A stretch of 64,000 bases of DNA from Comamonadaceae bacterium PBBC1 (GTDB lineage Bacteria; Pseudomonadota; Gammaproteobacteria; Burkholderiales; Burkholderiaceae_C), in NCBI GenBank assembly GCA_002256145.1, contig NKIP01000012.1, forward strand, positions 58,462-122,461, in the 5' to 3' direction. The notes below the pieces were generated by a model. The model saw only the letters and a list, made by a program, of their open reading frames with translations, was not told the origin of the DNA and made no database searches. Both the position numbers and the translations under genes were made by a program. This document shows, one piece after another, positions 17,358-27,132 of this stretch (its first letter is position 1; every line of letters starts with the position of its first letter).

Positions 17358-17972
17358 TTACTTGACCAGCACCATCTTGAGTCCAAAACCGATCAGACCC
17401 AAACCGGCACATTTTTGCAAAAACCCCGCCACTTTGGGCCTTGCCCGAATGCGTTCGGCCATGGTGTGCGTGACCGCCACCACACCCACACAATAGGTCA
17501 GTCCCAAGACGGCAATGGTCAATGCCATCACCACAAAAGTCAGCACACCTTGATGTTGAACGGGGTCGATGAACTGCGGGAAAAAAGCCAGATAAAACAA
17601 AATGGCCTTGGGATTCAGCAAAGTGATGAACAGGGTCTCACGAAAATAATGGCCAGGGGTGATTTTCACGCTTGGCCTTGCGCCCGGCTTGGCCACGATC
17701 ATTTTGACTCCCAACCAAGTCAAATAGGCCGCCCCCATGTATTGCAAGACCATGAAAACGCTCGGATAGGCCTTGAGCACGGCCGCAACACCTGCCACTG
17801 TGAGCCACAACAAAATTTGGTCGCCCAGCAAAAGTCCCAGAACCGATGCCAAACCACCCGACAAACCACCCAAAGTGGTTGAGGTGATCAAGGCCAGATT
17901 TCCAGGACCTGGCAAGAACAACAGCAATAGAAACGCTGCTGAAAAAGCGCCGTAATCCGAAATACCAAACAT
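17358..17972 (-). CDS. LysE/RhtB-family amino-acid exporter (2)
   Basis: 204 residues from the ATG at 17972, clearly paralogous to the next gene (shared MFGISDYGAF start, FLPGPGNLALITST, LLNPKAILFYLAFFPQF). The start at 17972 was chosen because it matches its paralogue's start; the ATG at 18014 would add 14 unrelated residues. The pair probably arose by tandem duplication and may form a heteromeric exporter or two specificities. A perfect parS site lies about 65 nt upstream. Confidence 0.92.
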   Translation of the reverse strand: MFGISDYGAFSAAFLLLLFLPGPGNLALITSTTLGGLSGGLASVLGLLLGDQILLWLTVAGVAAVLKAYPSVFMVLQYMGAAYLTWLGVKMIVAKPGARPSVKITPGHYFRETLFITLLNPKAILFYLAFFPQFIDPVQHQGVLTFVVMALTIAVLGLTYCVGVVAVTHTMAERIRARPKVAGFLQKCAGLGLIGFGLKMVLVK

Positions 17973-18037
17973 GTGAGCTCTTTGATAACAAGACCTTGAG
18001 TGTAAATGCCACATGTGCGCTTTGACTCGTCTTTTGT

Positions 18038-18053
18038 TGTTTCACGTGAAACA
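18038..18053. promoter_or_regulatory. parS site, perfect consensus
   Basis: TGTTTCACGTGAAACA, a perfect 16-bp palindrome identical to the universal chromosomal parS consensus, in the intergenic region upstream of the LysE pair and parAB. ParB binding here may also repress the promoter of the operon. The sequence is seen; binding is inferred from the family. Confidence 0.95.
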
Positions 18054-18171
18054 AGTCTGCGTTTGACTGGCGTTTGCACATTTTCAAACCGATGTGTGGT
18101 GGCCTATCGAGTTCGAATGATTCATCTCTTATGGATGGATTCGACCCGATGACGTCTGTATGAACGGTATT

Positions 18172-18246
18172 TTGTAGGAGCGGTGCCCTCGCCGCGATAG
18201 AGCCTTGCAGGCCACCCCCCATCGCCCCGAGGGCGGGACTCCAACA
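18172..18246. repeat. Pair of inverted REP-like elements (BIME-like)
   Basis: TTGTAGGAGCGGTGCCCTCG followed by CCGCGAT at 18172-18198 faces ATCGCCCCGAGGGCGGGACT followed by CCAACA at 18221-18246, whose reverse complement starts TGTTGGAGTCCCGCCC. The two heads diverge from each other as in bacterial interspersed mosaic elements. The remaining part of the 17973-18451 gap contains one parS site and no gene I can recognise. Confidence 0.7.
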
Positions 18247-18451
18247 GGGAGCGCTGTGCCAAAAATAGCCGCTCACTGCAAACATCACAGGGCCCAGGTC
18301 AATCGCTGAACACCTTCTGAAGTCATCGGGTGCCATGGCCGAGGACCTGACCCCTACAGACTTTGTCACACGTCATCGGCATAGGGCCCTGCCCCAGCCA
18401 TCCCAAAATTCAGGGCTCAACGCACATCGTGTCGAAAGACGCTGCCAAGCC

Positions 18452-19105
18452 TCAATGGGCAGATGCTTCAGGCTTCATCCAGATCATGCAGCGCTCAACG
18501 TCCAAACCAGGCACCTTCAAGGGTTCCACGTGAAACACGCTCACATCACTGGGCAAAGCATCGATCTCGTCTTGGGGATGCTTTCCCTTCATGGCCATCC
18601 ACACACCACGCTCGTCCAAAGCTGAGCGAGACCAGGTGACAAAGTCAGGCAATGACGCAAAAGCACGCGAACAGATGACCTGATAGGGGTCCGTCAACGA
18701 TTCCACCCGTGCATGCAATCCGCGCAAATTGGGCAGCTTCAGGCTCACGGCCACTTGCTGCACAAACGCGGCTTTTTTGGCGACCGTGTCCACACAGCTC
18801 ACATTCAACTCGGGCATGCACACAGCCAGCACCACCCCGGGCAAACCACCTCCTGAACCCACGTCGAGCACACGCAGCGCCTTGCCTTGGGTGTGCCGCG
18901 TCAAAGGCCCCACAGCTGTCAAACTGTCCAACAGATGGTGAGTGAGCATATCGGCCGGGTCACGCAGTGCTGTCAAGTTATAGACTTTGTTCCACTTTTG
19001 GATCAGCGCCACATAGTCCAGCAAAGACCGAATTTGCCCGTCCAACAACTCCAAACCCAAGGCTTTGACACCCGATCGCAAGCCTTGTTCCAAATTCACA
19101 CTCAT
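18452..19105 (-). CDS. rsmG: 16S rRNA (guanine527-N7)-methyltransferase RsmG
   Basis: 217 residues: the GidB/RsmG fold with an N-terminal helical part ([26 protein letters not shown]) and the SAM-binding motif [16 protein letters not shown], followed by [15 protein letters not shown]. It methylates G527 of 16S rRNA; loss gives low-level streptomycin resistance in other bacteria. The gene overlaps the end of mnmG by ATGA, the classical gidAB pair. A degenerate parS site lies in its 3' end, encoding part of the C-terminus. Confidence 0.96.
   Translation of the reverse strand: MSVNLEQGLRSGVKALGLELLDGQIRSLLDYVALIQKWNKVYNLTALRDPADMLTHHLLDSLTAVGPLTRHTQGKALRVLDVGSGGGLPGVVLAVCMPELNVSCVDTVAKKAAFVQQVAVSLKLPNLRGLHARVESLTDPYQVICSRAFASLPDFVTWSRSALDERGVWMAMKGKHPQDEIDALPSDVSVFHVEPLKVPGLDVERCMIWMKPEASAH
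18522..18537. promoter_or_regulatory. Degenerate parS-like site inside rsmG
   Basis: GGTTCCACGTGAAACA differs from the 16-bp parS consensus at two positions (1 and 5). It lies in the coding sequence of rsmG, where it encodes part of FHVEP. It is probably a weaker ParB site or a decayed one. Confidence 0.55.
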
Positions 19106-21072
19106 GCGCTGACACTCTCTGGATCGGTTTTCATGAAGCCTTTGAATCCACCCTTCTTCAGGTGAATCAGCAGCAGCGAGACACTGGCCGGTGTGATGCC
19201 CGATATGCGCGAAGCCTGGCCCAGTGTTTCGGGCCGGTGTTTGGCCAACTTCTGACGCGCTTCGATCGACAGCGCCGAGACCTGCATGTAGTCCAGACTC
19301 TCGGGCAGGCGCAGGTGTTCGTAAAACGCAGCCCGCTCCACCTCCCCTTTTTGGCGGTCGATGTAGCCAGAATACTTGGCGGCGATCTCGACCTGCTCGA
19401 TCACCGACGGGCTCAAATCGCCCAGCGTTTCACGTGAAACATCGGCACTGGCCATGCGCCCACCGTCCAAAGACATCAGCGCGGGATAGCTCACATTCGG
19501 TCTGCGCAACAAGTCGAACAGGTTGTGCTCGTGCTCAATGGCTTTGCCCATCACCCGCTCAGACTCGGCCGCTGGCAAGTTGCGCGGGTTCACCCAGGTG
19601 GATTTCAGTCGCTCTGTTTCACGTGAAACAGCATCGCGTTTGCGGCTGAAGGCGTCCCAACGGGCGTCATCCACCAGACCCATTTGACGGCCCACTTCGG
19701 TCAGGCGAGCATCGGCATTGTCTTCACGCAACTGCAGGCGGAACTCCGCCCGGCTGGTGAACATGCGGTAGGGCTCGGTCACGCCTTGGGTCACCAGGTC
19801 GTCCACCAGCACACCCAAATAGGCTTGGTCTCGTGCAGGCGTCCAGGCGGATTCGCCACGGCATTGCAGCGCGGCGTTGATGCCGGCAAACAAACCCTGG
19901 GCCGCAGCTTCTTCGTAACCGGTGGTGCCGTTGATCTGCCCCGCAAAGAACAGGCCGTTGATCTGGCGCGTCTCAAAGCTGTTCTTCAGGGCGCGTGGGT
20001 CAAAGTAGTCGTATTCGATGGCGTAGCCAGGGCGCAGGATGTGGCAGTTTTCCAACCCCTTCATAGAGCGCACCAGGTCGTACTGGATGTCAAACGGCAG
20101 ACTGGTCGAGATGCCATTGGGGTAATACTCGTTCGTCGTCAGGCCCTCGGGTTCCAGAAAAATCTGGTGGCTGTCCTTGTCGGCAAAGCGGTTGATCTTG
20201 TCTTCCACGCTGGGGCAGTAACGCGGGCCCACACCCTCGATCTTGCCGGTGAACATGGGGCTGCGGTCAAAGCCTGAGCGGATGATGTCGTGTGTGCGCT
20301 CGTTGGTGTGGGTGATCCAGCACGGCACTTGCTGCGGGTGCATGCCTGCATTGCCCATGAAACTGAATACCGGCACCCCACCCTCGGGGTTCATGCCGCC
20401 AGGCACGCCGTCACCGGGCTGCTCGGTGCATTGGCTGAAGTCGATGGTGCGGCCGTCCAAGCGGGGTGGTGTGCCCGTCTTCAGGCGTCCTTGCGGCAGC
20501 TTGAGTTCTTTGAGCCGTGCCGACAAACTGACGGCGGGCGGATCACCAGCCCTGCCCGCTGCGTAGTTCTGCAAACCCACATGGATCTTGCCGTCCAGAA
20601 ATGTGCCCGCCGTCAGCACCACCGTGCGCGAACGGAAACGGATACCCACTTGCGTCACGGCACCCACCACCCGGTCACCTTCCACCATCAAGTCGTCCAC
20701 CGCCTGCTGAAACAGCCAGAGATTGGGCTGGTTTTCCAACATGCGGCGAATGGCGGCTTTGTACAAAATGCGGTCGGCCTGGGCGCGGGTGGCGCGCACG
20801 GCCGGGCCTTTGGAGCTGTTGAGGATGCGGAACTGGATGCCGCCCTCGTCGGTGGCCAGCGCCATGGCCCCGCCCAAGGCGTCCACCTCTTTGACCAGGT
20901 GGCCCTTGCCAATGCCACCAATGGACGGGTTGCAGCTCATCTGCCCCAACGTCTCGATGTTGTGACTGAGCAAAAGCGTTTTGCTGCCCATGCGGGCAGC
21001 CGCGAGCGCGGCTTCGGTTCCGGCATGGCCGCCGCCGACCACGATCACATCGAATTCTTGAGGGTAAAGCAT
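19102..21072 (-). CDS. mnmG: tRNA uridine-5-carboxymethylaminomethyl modification enzyme MnmG (GidA)
   Basis: 656 residues. The N-terminal dinucleotide-binding motif [20 protein letters not shown], the following [20 protein letters not shown], the segment [11 protein letters not shown] and the C-terminal GidA-associated region ([20 protein letters not shown]) are all present. With MnmE it modifies the wobble uridine of several tRNAs using FAD. The start at 21072 was chosen for its AGGCGGA upstream and family-like start; 21099 would add nine residues. It carries two in-frame parS sites near the 3' end, each encoding a VSRET peptide. rsmG overlaps its stop codon. Confidence 0.97.
   Translation of the reverse strand: MLYPQEFDVIVVGGGHAGTEAALAAARMGSKTLLLSHNIETLGQMSCNPSIGGIGKGHLVKEVDALGGAMALATDEGGIQFRILNSSKGPAVRATRAQADRILYKAAIRRMLENQPNLWLFQQAVDDLMVEGDRVVGAVTQVGIRFRSRTVVLTAGTFLDGKIHVGLQNYAAGRAGDPPAVSLSARLKELKLPQGRLKTGTPPRLDGRTIDFSQCTEQPGDGVPGGMNPEGGVPVFSFMGNAGMHPQQVPCWITHTNERTHDIIRSGFDRSPMFTGKIEGVGPRYCPSVEDKINRFADKDSHQIFLEPEGLTTNEYYPNGISTSLPFDIQYDLVRSMKGLENCHILRPGYAIEYDYFDPRALKNSFETRQINGLFFAGQINGTTGYEEAAAQGLFAGINAALQCRGESAWTPARDQAYLGVLVDDLVTQGVTEPYRMFTSRAEFRLQLREDNADARLTEVGRQMGLVDDARWDAFSRKRDAVSRETERLKSTWVNPRNLPAAESERVMGKAIEHEHNLFDLLRRPNVSYPALMSLDGGRMASADVSRETLGDLSPSVIEQVEIAAKYSGYIDRQKGEVERAAFYEHLRLPESLDYMQVSALSIEARQKLAKHRPETLGQASRISGITPASVSLLLIHLKKGGFKGFMKTDPESVSA
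19426..19441. promoter_or_regulatory. parS site inside mnmG (one mismatch)
   Basis: CGTTTCACGTGAAACA matches the 16-bp parS consensus at 15 positions, with the inner 14 bp perfect. It encodes VSRET within MnmG, where it is held by both coding and ParB-binding constraints. Confidence 0.9.
19615..19630. promoter_or_regulatory. parS site inside mnmG, perfect consensus
   Basis: TGTTTCACGTGAAACA, a perfect 16-bp parS palindrome, 174 nt from the previous copy and again encoding VSRET in MnmG. Confidence 0.93.
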
Positions 21073-21363
21073 GAAAAATCCGCCTTGAATGAAGGCCAAA
21101 AAAGGGCACCGCCTGCGCCGTGGGCCGCCCTGCCACGGGGTCGGCTGAAGCTGCTTATTTTACAGGCAGGTGTCTTTGGTGGGGTCTTTGTTCGCACAGC
21201 CTGAAACAGGGTTCAAGCACGGCCTCAAGCAGGAAACTGACACCTTCAAGTTGATGCCTTCTGTGCATGAACCGACAGCCAAACAGCCTTGAATGGCGCA
21301 ACATGGGCGGCTCCACATTGCGCAACACCGACTACCCGTCAGTTTCACGAAAGGCGTCAAAAC

Positions 21364-22650
21364 ATGGCCACAAGCTCCCATGCACTGCCCTCTTATTTAA
21401 ACCCTGAGCACCTGGGCGCTTGGGGCATTTACCTGCAGCAAGTCGACCGCGTCACGCCCTATTTGGGCAGCTTGTCACGCTGGGTCGAAACCCTCAAGCG
21501 ACCCAAACGCGCCCTGATCGTGGACGTGCCGATTGAGCTGGACAACGGCACCATGGCCCACTTTGAGGGCTACCGCGTGCAACACAACACCAGCCGCGGC
21601 CCGGGCAAAGGCGGTGTGCGCTTTCACCAAGACGTGACCCTGTCCGAAGTCATGGCCTTGTCGGCCTGGATGTCGGTCAAAAACGCGGCCGTCAACCTGC
21701 CTTTTGGCGGGGCCAAGGGCGGCATCCGTGTGGACCCCAAAACCCTGTCACGCGGCGAGCTGGAGCGCCTGACCCGCCGCTACACCAGCGAGATCGGCAT
21801 CATCATCGGCCCGACCAAAGACATCCCCGCGCCTGACGTGAACACCAATGAGCAGATCATGGCCTGGATGATGGACACCTATTCCATGAACGAAGGTGCC
21901 ACCACCTCAGGCGTGGTGACCGGCAAACCCATTGCCTTGGGCGGTTCTTTGGGCCGGCGCGAAGCCACCGGGCGCGGCGTGTACACCGTGGGCCAAGAGG
22001 CTGCGCAACACATCGGGCTGGACATTACAAAAGCCCGCATCGCCGTGCAAGGCTTTGGCAATGTGGGCGGCATCGCGGCCAAATTGTTTGCCCAGACCGG
22101 GGCCACAGTGGTCGCGGTTCAGGACCACGGCGGCACCGTCTACAAGGCTGCAGGTCTGGACGTGCCCGCCCTGCTGCGCCATGTCAGCGAGCATGGCAGC
22201 GTACAGGGTTTTGAAGATGCCGACAGCTTGCCCGATGCGCAGTTCTGGGGTGTGGCTTGTGACATCCTGATGCCCGCCGCGCTGGAGCAACAAATCACCG
22301 CCGCCAATGCCCACCTCATCCAGGCCCGCATGGTGATCGAAGGCGCCAATGGCCCCACCACCCCCGAGGCCGACGACATCCTGCACGAACGGGGCATCTT
22401 GGTTGTGCCCGACGTGATCGCCAACGCCGGGGGCGTCACGGTCAGTTACTTTGAATGGGTGCAGGATTTTTCCAGCTTCTTCTGGAGCGAAGACGAAATC
22501 AACGCCCGCCTGATGCGCATCCTGCGCGAAGCCTTTGCCGCCATCTGGCAAGTGGCCAACGAACACCGGGTGAGTCTGCGCACCGCCACCTTCATCGTGG
22601 CGTGCACACGCATCTTGCAAGCGCGTGAGCTGCGGGGTTTGTACCCCTGA
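21364..22650 (+). CDS. Glu/Leu/Phe/Val-family dehydrogenase (probable glutamate dehydrogenase)
   Basis: 428 residues. It has the GdhA-type substrate domain ([14 protein letters not shown], then [16 protein letters not shown] with the catalytic lysines) and the Rossmann domain with [13 protein letters not shown]. The [14 protein letters not shown] segment near the C-terminus is typical of catabolic glutamate dehydrogenases, which convert glutamate to 2-oxoglutarate and ammonia. The start at 21364 fits the family; the earlier ATG at 21289 adds 25 unlikely residues. It lies beside an Lrp regulator and an indolepyruvate oxidoreductase, suggesting an amino-acid catabolic cluster. Confidence 0.92.
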   Translation: MATSSHALPSYLNPEHLGAWGIYLQQVDRVTPYLGSLSRWVETLKRPKRALIVDVPIELDNGTMAHFEGYRVQHNTSRGPGKGGVRFHQDVTLSEVMALSAWMSVKNAAVNLPFGGAKGGIRVDPKTLSRGELERLTRRYTSEIGIIIGPTKDIPAPDVNTNEQIMAWMMDTYSMNEGATTSGVVTGKPIALGGSLGRREATGRGVYTVGQEAAQHIGLDITKARIAVQGFGNVGGIAAKLFAQTGATVVAVQDHGGTVYKAAGLDVPALLRHVSEHGSVQGFEDADSLPDAQFWGVACDILMPAALEQQITAANAHLIQARMVIEGANGPTTPEADDILHERGILVVPDVIANAGGVTVSYFEWVQDFSSFFWSEDEINARLMRILREAFAAIWQVANEHRVSLRTATFIVACTRILQARELRGLYP

Positions 22651-22709
22651 GAAGCCGTGGCTGATCACAAGCTCGGGCTCGCCAGAGCCACGCTGACCAC
22701 GCCACTGCC

Positions 22710-23219
22710 TCAGGTCTTCAAAGGCAAGGCCCCAGCGGCCTTGACCTCGCCCAATGAAAAGCTGGTGTGCAGGTCTTTCACATTGGGCAGGTTGATCAAC
22801 ACATCACGGGCAAACTGGCTGAAGCTGTTCAGGTCCTTGCTGACCACCTGCAGCTCAAAGGTGCCGGTGCCACTGATGTAATGGCAAGACACCACTTCGG
22901 GGATTTTGAGGATGGCTTCCTCCAGTTGGCGTGTGATGTCGCCCCGGTTGCGCTCGGCGTCCAGCCGCACAAAGGCCAACACATCCAAGCCCACCTTCTG
23001 GCGGTCAATGTCAGCGCGGTAGCCTTTGATGACGCCCGACTCTTCGAGCGCCCGCACCCGGCGCCAGCACGGCGCGGCCGACAAACCGACCCGCTCCGCC
23101 AACTCCGCATTCGTCAGGCGGCCATTGGTTTGCAGTTCGTTCAATATGGCCCAGTCGAATTTGTCCAGTGTTTCCAAAATACGCCTCTTTGAGCAAGATT
23201 CTTTCAAATCATAGGGCAA
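22710..23219 (-). CDS. Lrp/AsnC-family transcriptional regulator
   Basis: About 169 residues from ATG 23219. It has an N-terminal HTH (LDKFDWAILNELQTNGRLTN, then GLSAAPCWRRVRALEESGVI) and a C-terminal ligand-binding RAM domain (EVVSCHYISGTGTFELQVV). The family forms octamers that respond to amino acids. The conserved domain begins at residue 17, so a TTG at 23177 with GAGG upstream is an alternative start. It is divergent from the indolepyruvate oxidoreductase gene and overlaps its 5' leader, so it probably regulates that gene in response to an aromatic or branched amino acid (inference). Confidence 0.9.
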   Translation of the reverse strand: MPYDLKESCSKRRILETLDKFDWAILNELQTNGRLTNAELAERVGLSAAPCWRRVRALEESGVIKGYRADIDRQKVGLDVLAFVRLDAERNRGDITRQLEEAILKIPEVVSCHYISGTGTFELQVVSKDLNSFSQFARDVLINLPNVKDLHTSFSLGEVKAAGALPLKT

Positions 23220-23296
23220 ATCCTGTCACCGAAAGCAAGCACATGTCTGCAGGAGCGTCCTACACTGTGCCATCCATTTCAGACGCAGGACAGACC

Positions 23297-26200
23297 ATGA
23301 ACGCCCCCTTGCCCGAATCGATTCGCCAGGCTTTAGAGACGGTGACGCTGGACGACAAATACAGCCTCGATGTGGGCCGTGCCTTCATGAGCGGCGTGCA
23401 AGCCCTGGTCAAGCTGCCCATGCTGCAGCGCCAACGCGACGCCTTGCAGGGCAAAAACACGGCCGGCTTCATCAGCGGTTACCGGGGCTCTCCCTTGGGC
23501 AGCTACGACCAATCGCTGTGGAAAGCCAAGGACCACCTCAAGGCCCAACACATCGTGTTCCAGCCCGGCGTGAACGAAGAGCTGGCCGCCACCGCTTTGT
23601 GGGGCACCCAGCAACTGGGTTTTGCGCCACCCGGCACCAACAAATTCGATGGCGTGTTCGGCATCTGGTATGGCAAAGGCCCCGGCGTGGACCGCTGCTC
23701 GGACGTGTTCAAACACGCCAACATGGCGGGTACCACGCCCTGGGGTGGCGTGCTGGCCGTAGCGGGCGATGACCATGTGGCCAAAAGCTCCACCGCCGCT
23801 CACCAGAGTGACCACATCTTCAAAGCCTGCGGCCTGCCCGTGTTTTTCCCGGCCAGCGTGCAAGACATCCTGGACCAAGGCTTGCACGCCTTGGCCCTGA
23901 GCCGCTTTGCGGGCATCTGGTCGGGCATGAAGACGATTCAGGAAATTGTCGAGTCCAGTGCCACCGCGCACATCGACCCCGAGCGCGTGCAAATCGTGCT
24001 GCCCGAATTTGTGATGCCGCCCGGCGGCGTGCACATCCGCTGGCCCGACACCGCACTGGAGCAAGAAGCGCGTTTGTTCGACTACAAGTGGTACGCAGCG
24101 CTCGCCTACATCCGCGCCAACAAGCTCAACCACAACGTCATTCAAGGACCCAACGACCGATTCGGCCTGATCGCCAGCGGCAAGGCCTACAACGACACCC
24201 GTCAAGCCTTGCTGGATTTGGGTCTGGACGACGCCACCTGCCAACGCCTGGGCATCCGGGTGCACAAAGTGGGCGTGGTTTGGCCCCTCGAATCGCACAC
24301 CACCCGTGAGTTCGCCACCGGCTTGCGCGAGATTTTGGTGGTCGAAGAAAAGCGCCAGGTCATCGAATACCAACTCAAAGAAGAGCTCTACAACTGGCGC
24401 GACGACATGCGCCCCACCATCGTGGGCAAATTCGACGAAGCCGAGGGCGACACTTCGGGCGGCGAATGGTCGACGCCCAATCCGACCCAACGCACCTTGT
24501 TGCGGGCCAACGCCGACCTGACACCCGCCTTGATTGCACGGGCCATTGCCAAGCGTTTGAAAAAGCTGGGCCTCGATGCCGACACCACCGCACGCATCGA
24601 CGCGCACTTGGCTGTGCTGGACGCCAAAGAAAAATCTCTGCAAACCCTGACCCTGGGCGCCGCTGCCGAGCGCACGCCCTGGTTTTGCTCCGGCTGCCCA
24701 CACAACACCTCCACCAAGGTGCCCGAAGGCTCACGCGCCATGGCCGGCATCGGCTGCCACTTCATGAGCCTCTGGATGGACCGCAGCACGACGGGATTCA
24801 CCCAGATGGGCGGCGAAGGCGTGCCATGGAGTGGCCAGCAGCCCTTTTGCACCGACCAGCACATTTTTGCCAACATCGGTGACGGCACTTACTTCCACAG
24901 CGGCATTTTGGCCGTGCGCCAGAGCGTGGCCTCGGGTGTGAACATCACCTACAAAATTTTGTACAACGATGCCGTCGCCATGACGGGCGGCCAGCAAGTG
25001 GGTGAACGCCCTGAAGGTCACAGCGTGGTGCAAATCGCCATGAGCATGAAGGCCGAAGGCGCTCAGCGCATCGTGGTGGTGACCGACGAGCCCGAAAAAT
25101 ACGAAGGCGTGGCTTTGGTCGATGGCGTGCGTGTGTTCCACCGCGATGAACTCGACCGCATCCAACGCGAAATGCGTGAAGTCAAAGGCACCACCGTCAT
25201 CATTTACGACCAGACCTGCGCCACCGAAAAACGCCGCCGCCGCAAGCGCGGCACCATGGTCGACCCCGCCGTGCGCGTGATGATCAACGAAGAAGTGTGT
25301 GAAGGCTGTGGGGACTGCGGTGTGCAGTCCAACTGCTTGTCGGTTGAACCGCTCGAAACCCCTTTGGGCCGCAAGCGCACCATCAACCAAAGCACCTGCA
25401 ACAAGGACACCAGCTGCCTCAAAGGCTTTTGCCCCAGCTTTGTCACCGTGGAAGGTGGCACCTTCAAAAAGAAAGCCACATCGACTGCCCCGGCCATCCA
25501 ACCGGCCAGCCTGGGCGCACTGCCCGAACCCACCTTGCCCACCATCCAAGAGCCTTGGGGCATGGTGGTCGCAGGTGTGGGCGGCACAGGCGTCATCACC
25601 ATTGGCCAGCTGCTGGGCATGGCGGCGCACATGGAAGGCAAAGGCATCGTCACACAAGACTCGGCAGGTTTGGCGCAAAAAGGCGGTGCCACCTGGAGCC
25701 ACATCCTGGTGGCCAACAGCCAAGACGAGATCCGCACCACCCGCGTGAGCATGGCAGCGGCCGACCTCATCATCGGATGTGACCCGATCGTGAGCGCATC
25801 CAAGGAAACCACCTTGCGCATGCGCGCTGGCCGCACCCATGTGGCCCTGAACAGCAACAGCACACCCACCGCCGCCTTTGTGAAAAACGGCAACTGGCAA
25901 AACCCGGCCGAACAATGCGTGGCCGAAATCACCACACAGGTGGGCGTGGATGGCGTGGGCGCTTTTGACGCCGATGCCCTGGCCAAACAACTCATGGGCG
26001 ACACGATCTATGTGAACCCCATGATCCTGGGCTACGCCTGGCAAAAGGGTTGGGTGCCTTTGCGCCGCGAGTCTTTGGTGCGGGCCATCGAGCTCAACGA
26101 CGTGCAGGTCAAAAACAACCTTGCTGCCTTCGAGTGGGGTCGCCATGCCGCGCACCAGCCCGATGCGTTGATGAAAACCATCCAGCCCTCGCAAGTCATC

Positions 26201-26833
26201 CAGTTCAAAAAACGCGAGTCCTTGGAAGATCTGATCGCCGACCGCATGACGCGTCTGACCGATTACCAAGACAAGGCTTATGCCCTGCTCTACCAAGGCA
26301 TCGTGGCGCGTGTGCAAGCGGCCGAAGCCCCGCTGGGCAAAACACTTTTGAGCGACACCGTGGCCCGGCAGCTGTACCGCTTGATGGCCTACAAGGACGA
26401 GTACGAAGTGGCCCGCCTGCACACCCAAACCGGCTTTGTGGAACGCATCCAAAACAGCTTTGAAGGGGACTTCAAAGTCCACTACCACCTGGCCCCACCG
26501 CTTTGGTCCAAGCGCAACAGCCAAGGCGAACTGGTCAAGAAAAAGTTCGGCCCCATCATGCTGACGGGCTTCAAGGTGCTGGCCAAACTCAAAGGCCTGC
26601 GCGGCACCAAGCTGGACTACTTTGGCAAAACCGAAGAACGCCAAACCGAACGCGCCTTGATCCGCGAGTACATGCAGCACATTGAAGCTGTGCTGAACAA
26701 TTTGAGCGCCGATTCACATGCCCATGCGGTCAGCGTGGCACGGGTGCCGGAAAACATCAAAGGGTTTGGTCACGTCAAAGAGCGCAACATCCGGGCAGCA
26801 GGCAGCCTGTGGGCGTCGCTTGTCAAAGATTGA
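23297..26833 (+). CDS. Indolepyruvate:ferredoxin oxidoreductase, fused alpha-beta type
   Basis: 1178 residues, the usual length of the proteobacterial fusion of IorA and IorB. In order: an N-terminal pyrimidine-binding TPP domain (TAGFISGYRGSPLGSYDQ), a central TPP-binding region (PWFCSGCPHNTSTKVPEGSR, GDGTYFHSG), a Cys-rich iron-sulphur region (CEGCGDCGVQSNC, STCNKDTSCLKGFCPSF) and a C-terminal gamma/beta domain (GVGGTGVITIGQLLGMAAHM). The enzyme oxidatively decarboxylates arylpyruvates from aromatic amino-acid transamination to acyl-CoA, passing electrons to ferredoxin. The start at 23297 has AGGA upstream; 23243 or 23168 are longer options. It is followed by a hairpin and the convergent minE. 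Confidence 0.92.
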   Translation: MNAPLPESIRQALETVTLDDKYSLDVGRAFMSGVQALVKLPMLQRQRDALQGKNTAGFISGYRGSPLGSYDQSLWKAKDHLKAQHIVFQPGVNEELAATALWGTQQLGFAPPGTNKFDGVFGIWYGKGPGVDRCSDVFKHANMAGTTPWGGVLAVAGDDHVAKSSTAAHQSDHIFKACGLPVFFPASVQDILDQGLHALALSRFAGIWSGMKTIQEIVESSATAHIDPERVQIVLPEFVMPPGGVHIRWPDTALEQEARLFDYKWYAALAYIRANKLNHNVIQGPNDRFGLIASGKAYNDTRQALLDLGLDDATCQRLGIRVHKVGVVWPLESHTTREFATGLREILVVEEKRQVIEYQLKEELYNWRDDMRPTIVGKFDEAEGDTSGGEWSTPNPTQRTLLRANADLTPALIARAIAKRLKKLGLDADTTARIDAHLAVLDAKEKSLQTLTLGAAAERTPWFCSGCPHNTSTKVPEGSRAMAGIGCHFMSLWMDRSTTGFTQMGGEGVPWSGQQPFCTDQHIFANIGDGTYFHSGILAVRQSVASGVNITYKILYNDAVAMTGGQQVGERPEGHSVVQIAMSMKAEGAQRIVVVTDEPEKYEGVALVDGVRVFHRDELDRIQREMREVKGTTVIIYDQTCATEKRRRRKRGTMVDPAVRVMINEEVCEGCGDCGVQSNCLSVEPLETPLGRKRTINQSTCNKDTSCLKGFCPSFVTVEGGTFKKKATSTAPAIQPASLGALPEPTLPTIQEPWGMVVAGVGGTGVITIGQLLGMAAHMEGKGIVTQDSAGLAQKGGATWSHILVANSQDEIRTTRVSMAAADLIIGCDPIVSASKETTLRMRAGRTHVALNSNSTPTAAFVKNGNWQNPAEQCVAEITTQVGVDGVGAFDADALAKQLMGDTIYVNPMILGYAWQKGWVPLRRESLVRAIELNDVQVKNNLAAFEWGRHAAHQPDALMKTIQPSQVIQFKKRESLEDLIADRMTRLTDYQDKAYALLYQGIVARVQAAEAPLGKTLLSDTVARQLYRLMAYKDEYEVARLHTQTGFVERIQNSFEGDFKVHYHLAPPLWSKRNSQGELVKKKFGPIMLTGFKVLAKLKGLRGTKLDYFGKTEERQTERALIREYMQHIEAVLNNLSADSHAHAVSVARVPENIKGFGHVKERNIRAAGSLWASLVKD

Positions 26834-26840
26834 TTGAACA

Positions 26841-26863
26841 CCCCATTGCCTTGGGCAATGGGG
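26841..26863. terminator. Hairpin between convergent genes (bidirectional terminator candidate)
   Basis: CCCCATTGCC-TTG-GGCAATGGGG forms a perfect 10-bp stem with a three-nt loop in the 35-nt gap between the oxidoreductase stop and the minE stop. No long U-tract follows on either strand, so termination strength is uncertain. Confidence 0.6.
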
Positions 26864-26868
26864 GATCT

Positions 26869-27129
26869 TCAGCGCGATTCTGGCAATTCAATCTTGACTT
26901 CAAGGACTTCAAGGTTGTCTTGCCGCTCAAGATTGACCTTGATGTCTTCGATGTTGATTTTGATGTATTTGCTGATGACAGCAACCAACTCGCGCTGTAA
27001 GTCCGGCAGATAATCGGGTTCAGAGGCATTGCGGCCGCTGCGTTCATGGGCCAGAATGATTTGCAAACGCTCTCTGGCCACAGTGGCTGTTTGTTTCTTT
27101 TCACCTGCCAAAAAGGAAAGAAAAGACAT
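26869..27129 (-). CDS. minE: Cell division topological specificity factor MinE
   Basis: 86 residues beginning [12 protein letters not shown] (membrane-targeting helix), followed by the MinD-interaction segment [18 protein letters not shown] and the C-terminal topological-specificity domain. MinE stimulates MinD ATPase activity and drives pole-to-pole oscillation. It is the last gene of minC-minD-minE, three nt after minD. Confidence 0.97.
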   Translation of the reverse strand: MSFLSFLAGEKKQTATVARERLQIILAHERSGRNASEPDYLPDLQRELVAVISKYIKINIEDIKVNLERQDNLEVLEVKIELPESR

Positions 27130-27132
27130 GGT

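Noticed and set aside
16708..17972. Tandem LysE paralogues as a novel system.
   Set aside because: Duplicated LysE-type exporters are common; only their place before parA is noteworthy.
21073..21363. Riboswitch or small gene between mnmG and the glutamate-family dehydrogenase.
   Set aside because: No conserved fold or plausible ORF was seen in the 291 nt; probably just two divergent promoters.
24731..26680. Long antisense frame opposite the indolepyruvate oxidoreductase.
   Set aside because: Low-complexity translation and no ribosome site; a shadow of the real gene.
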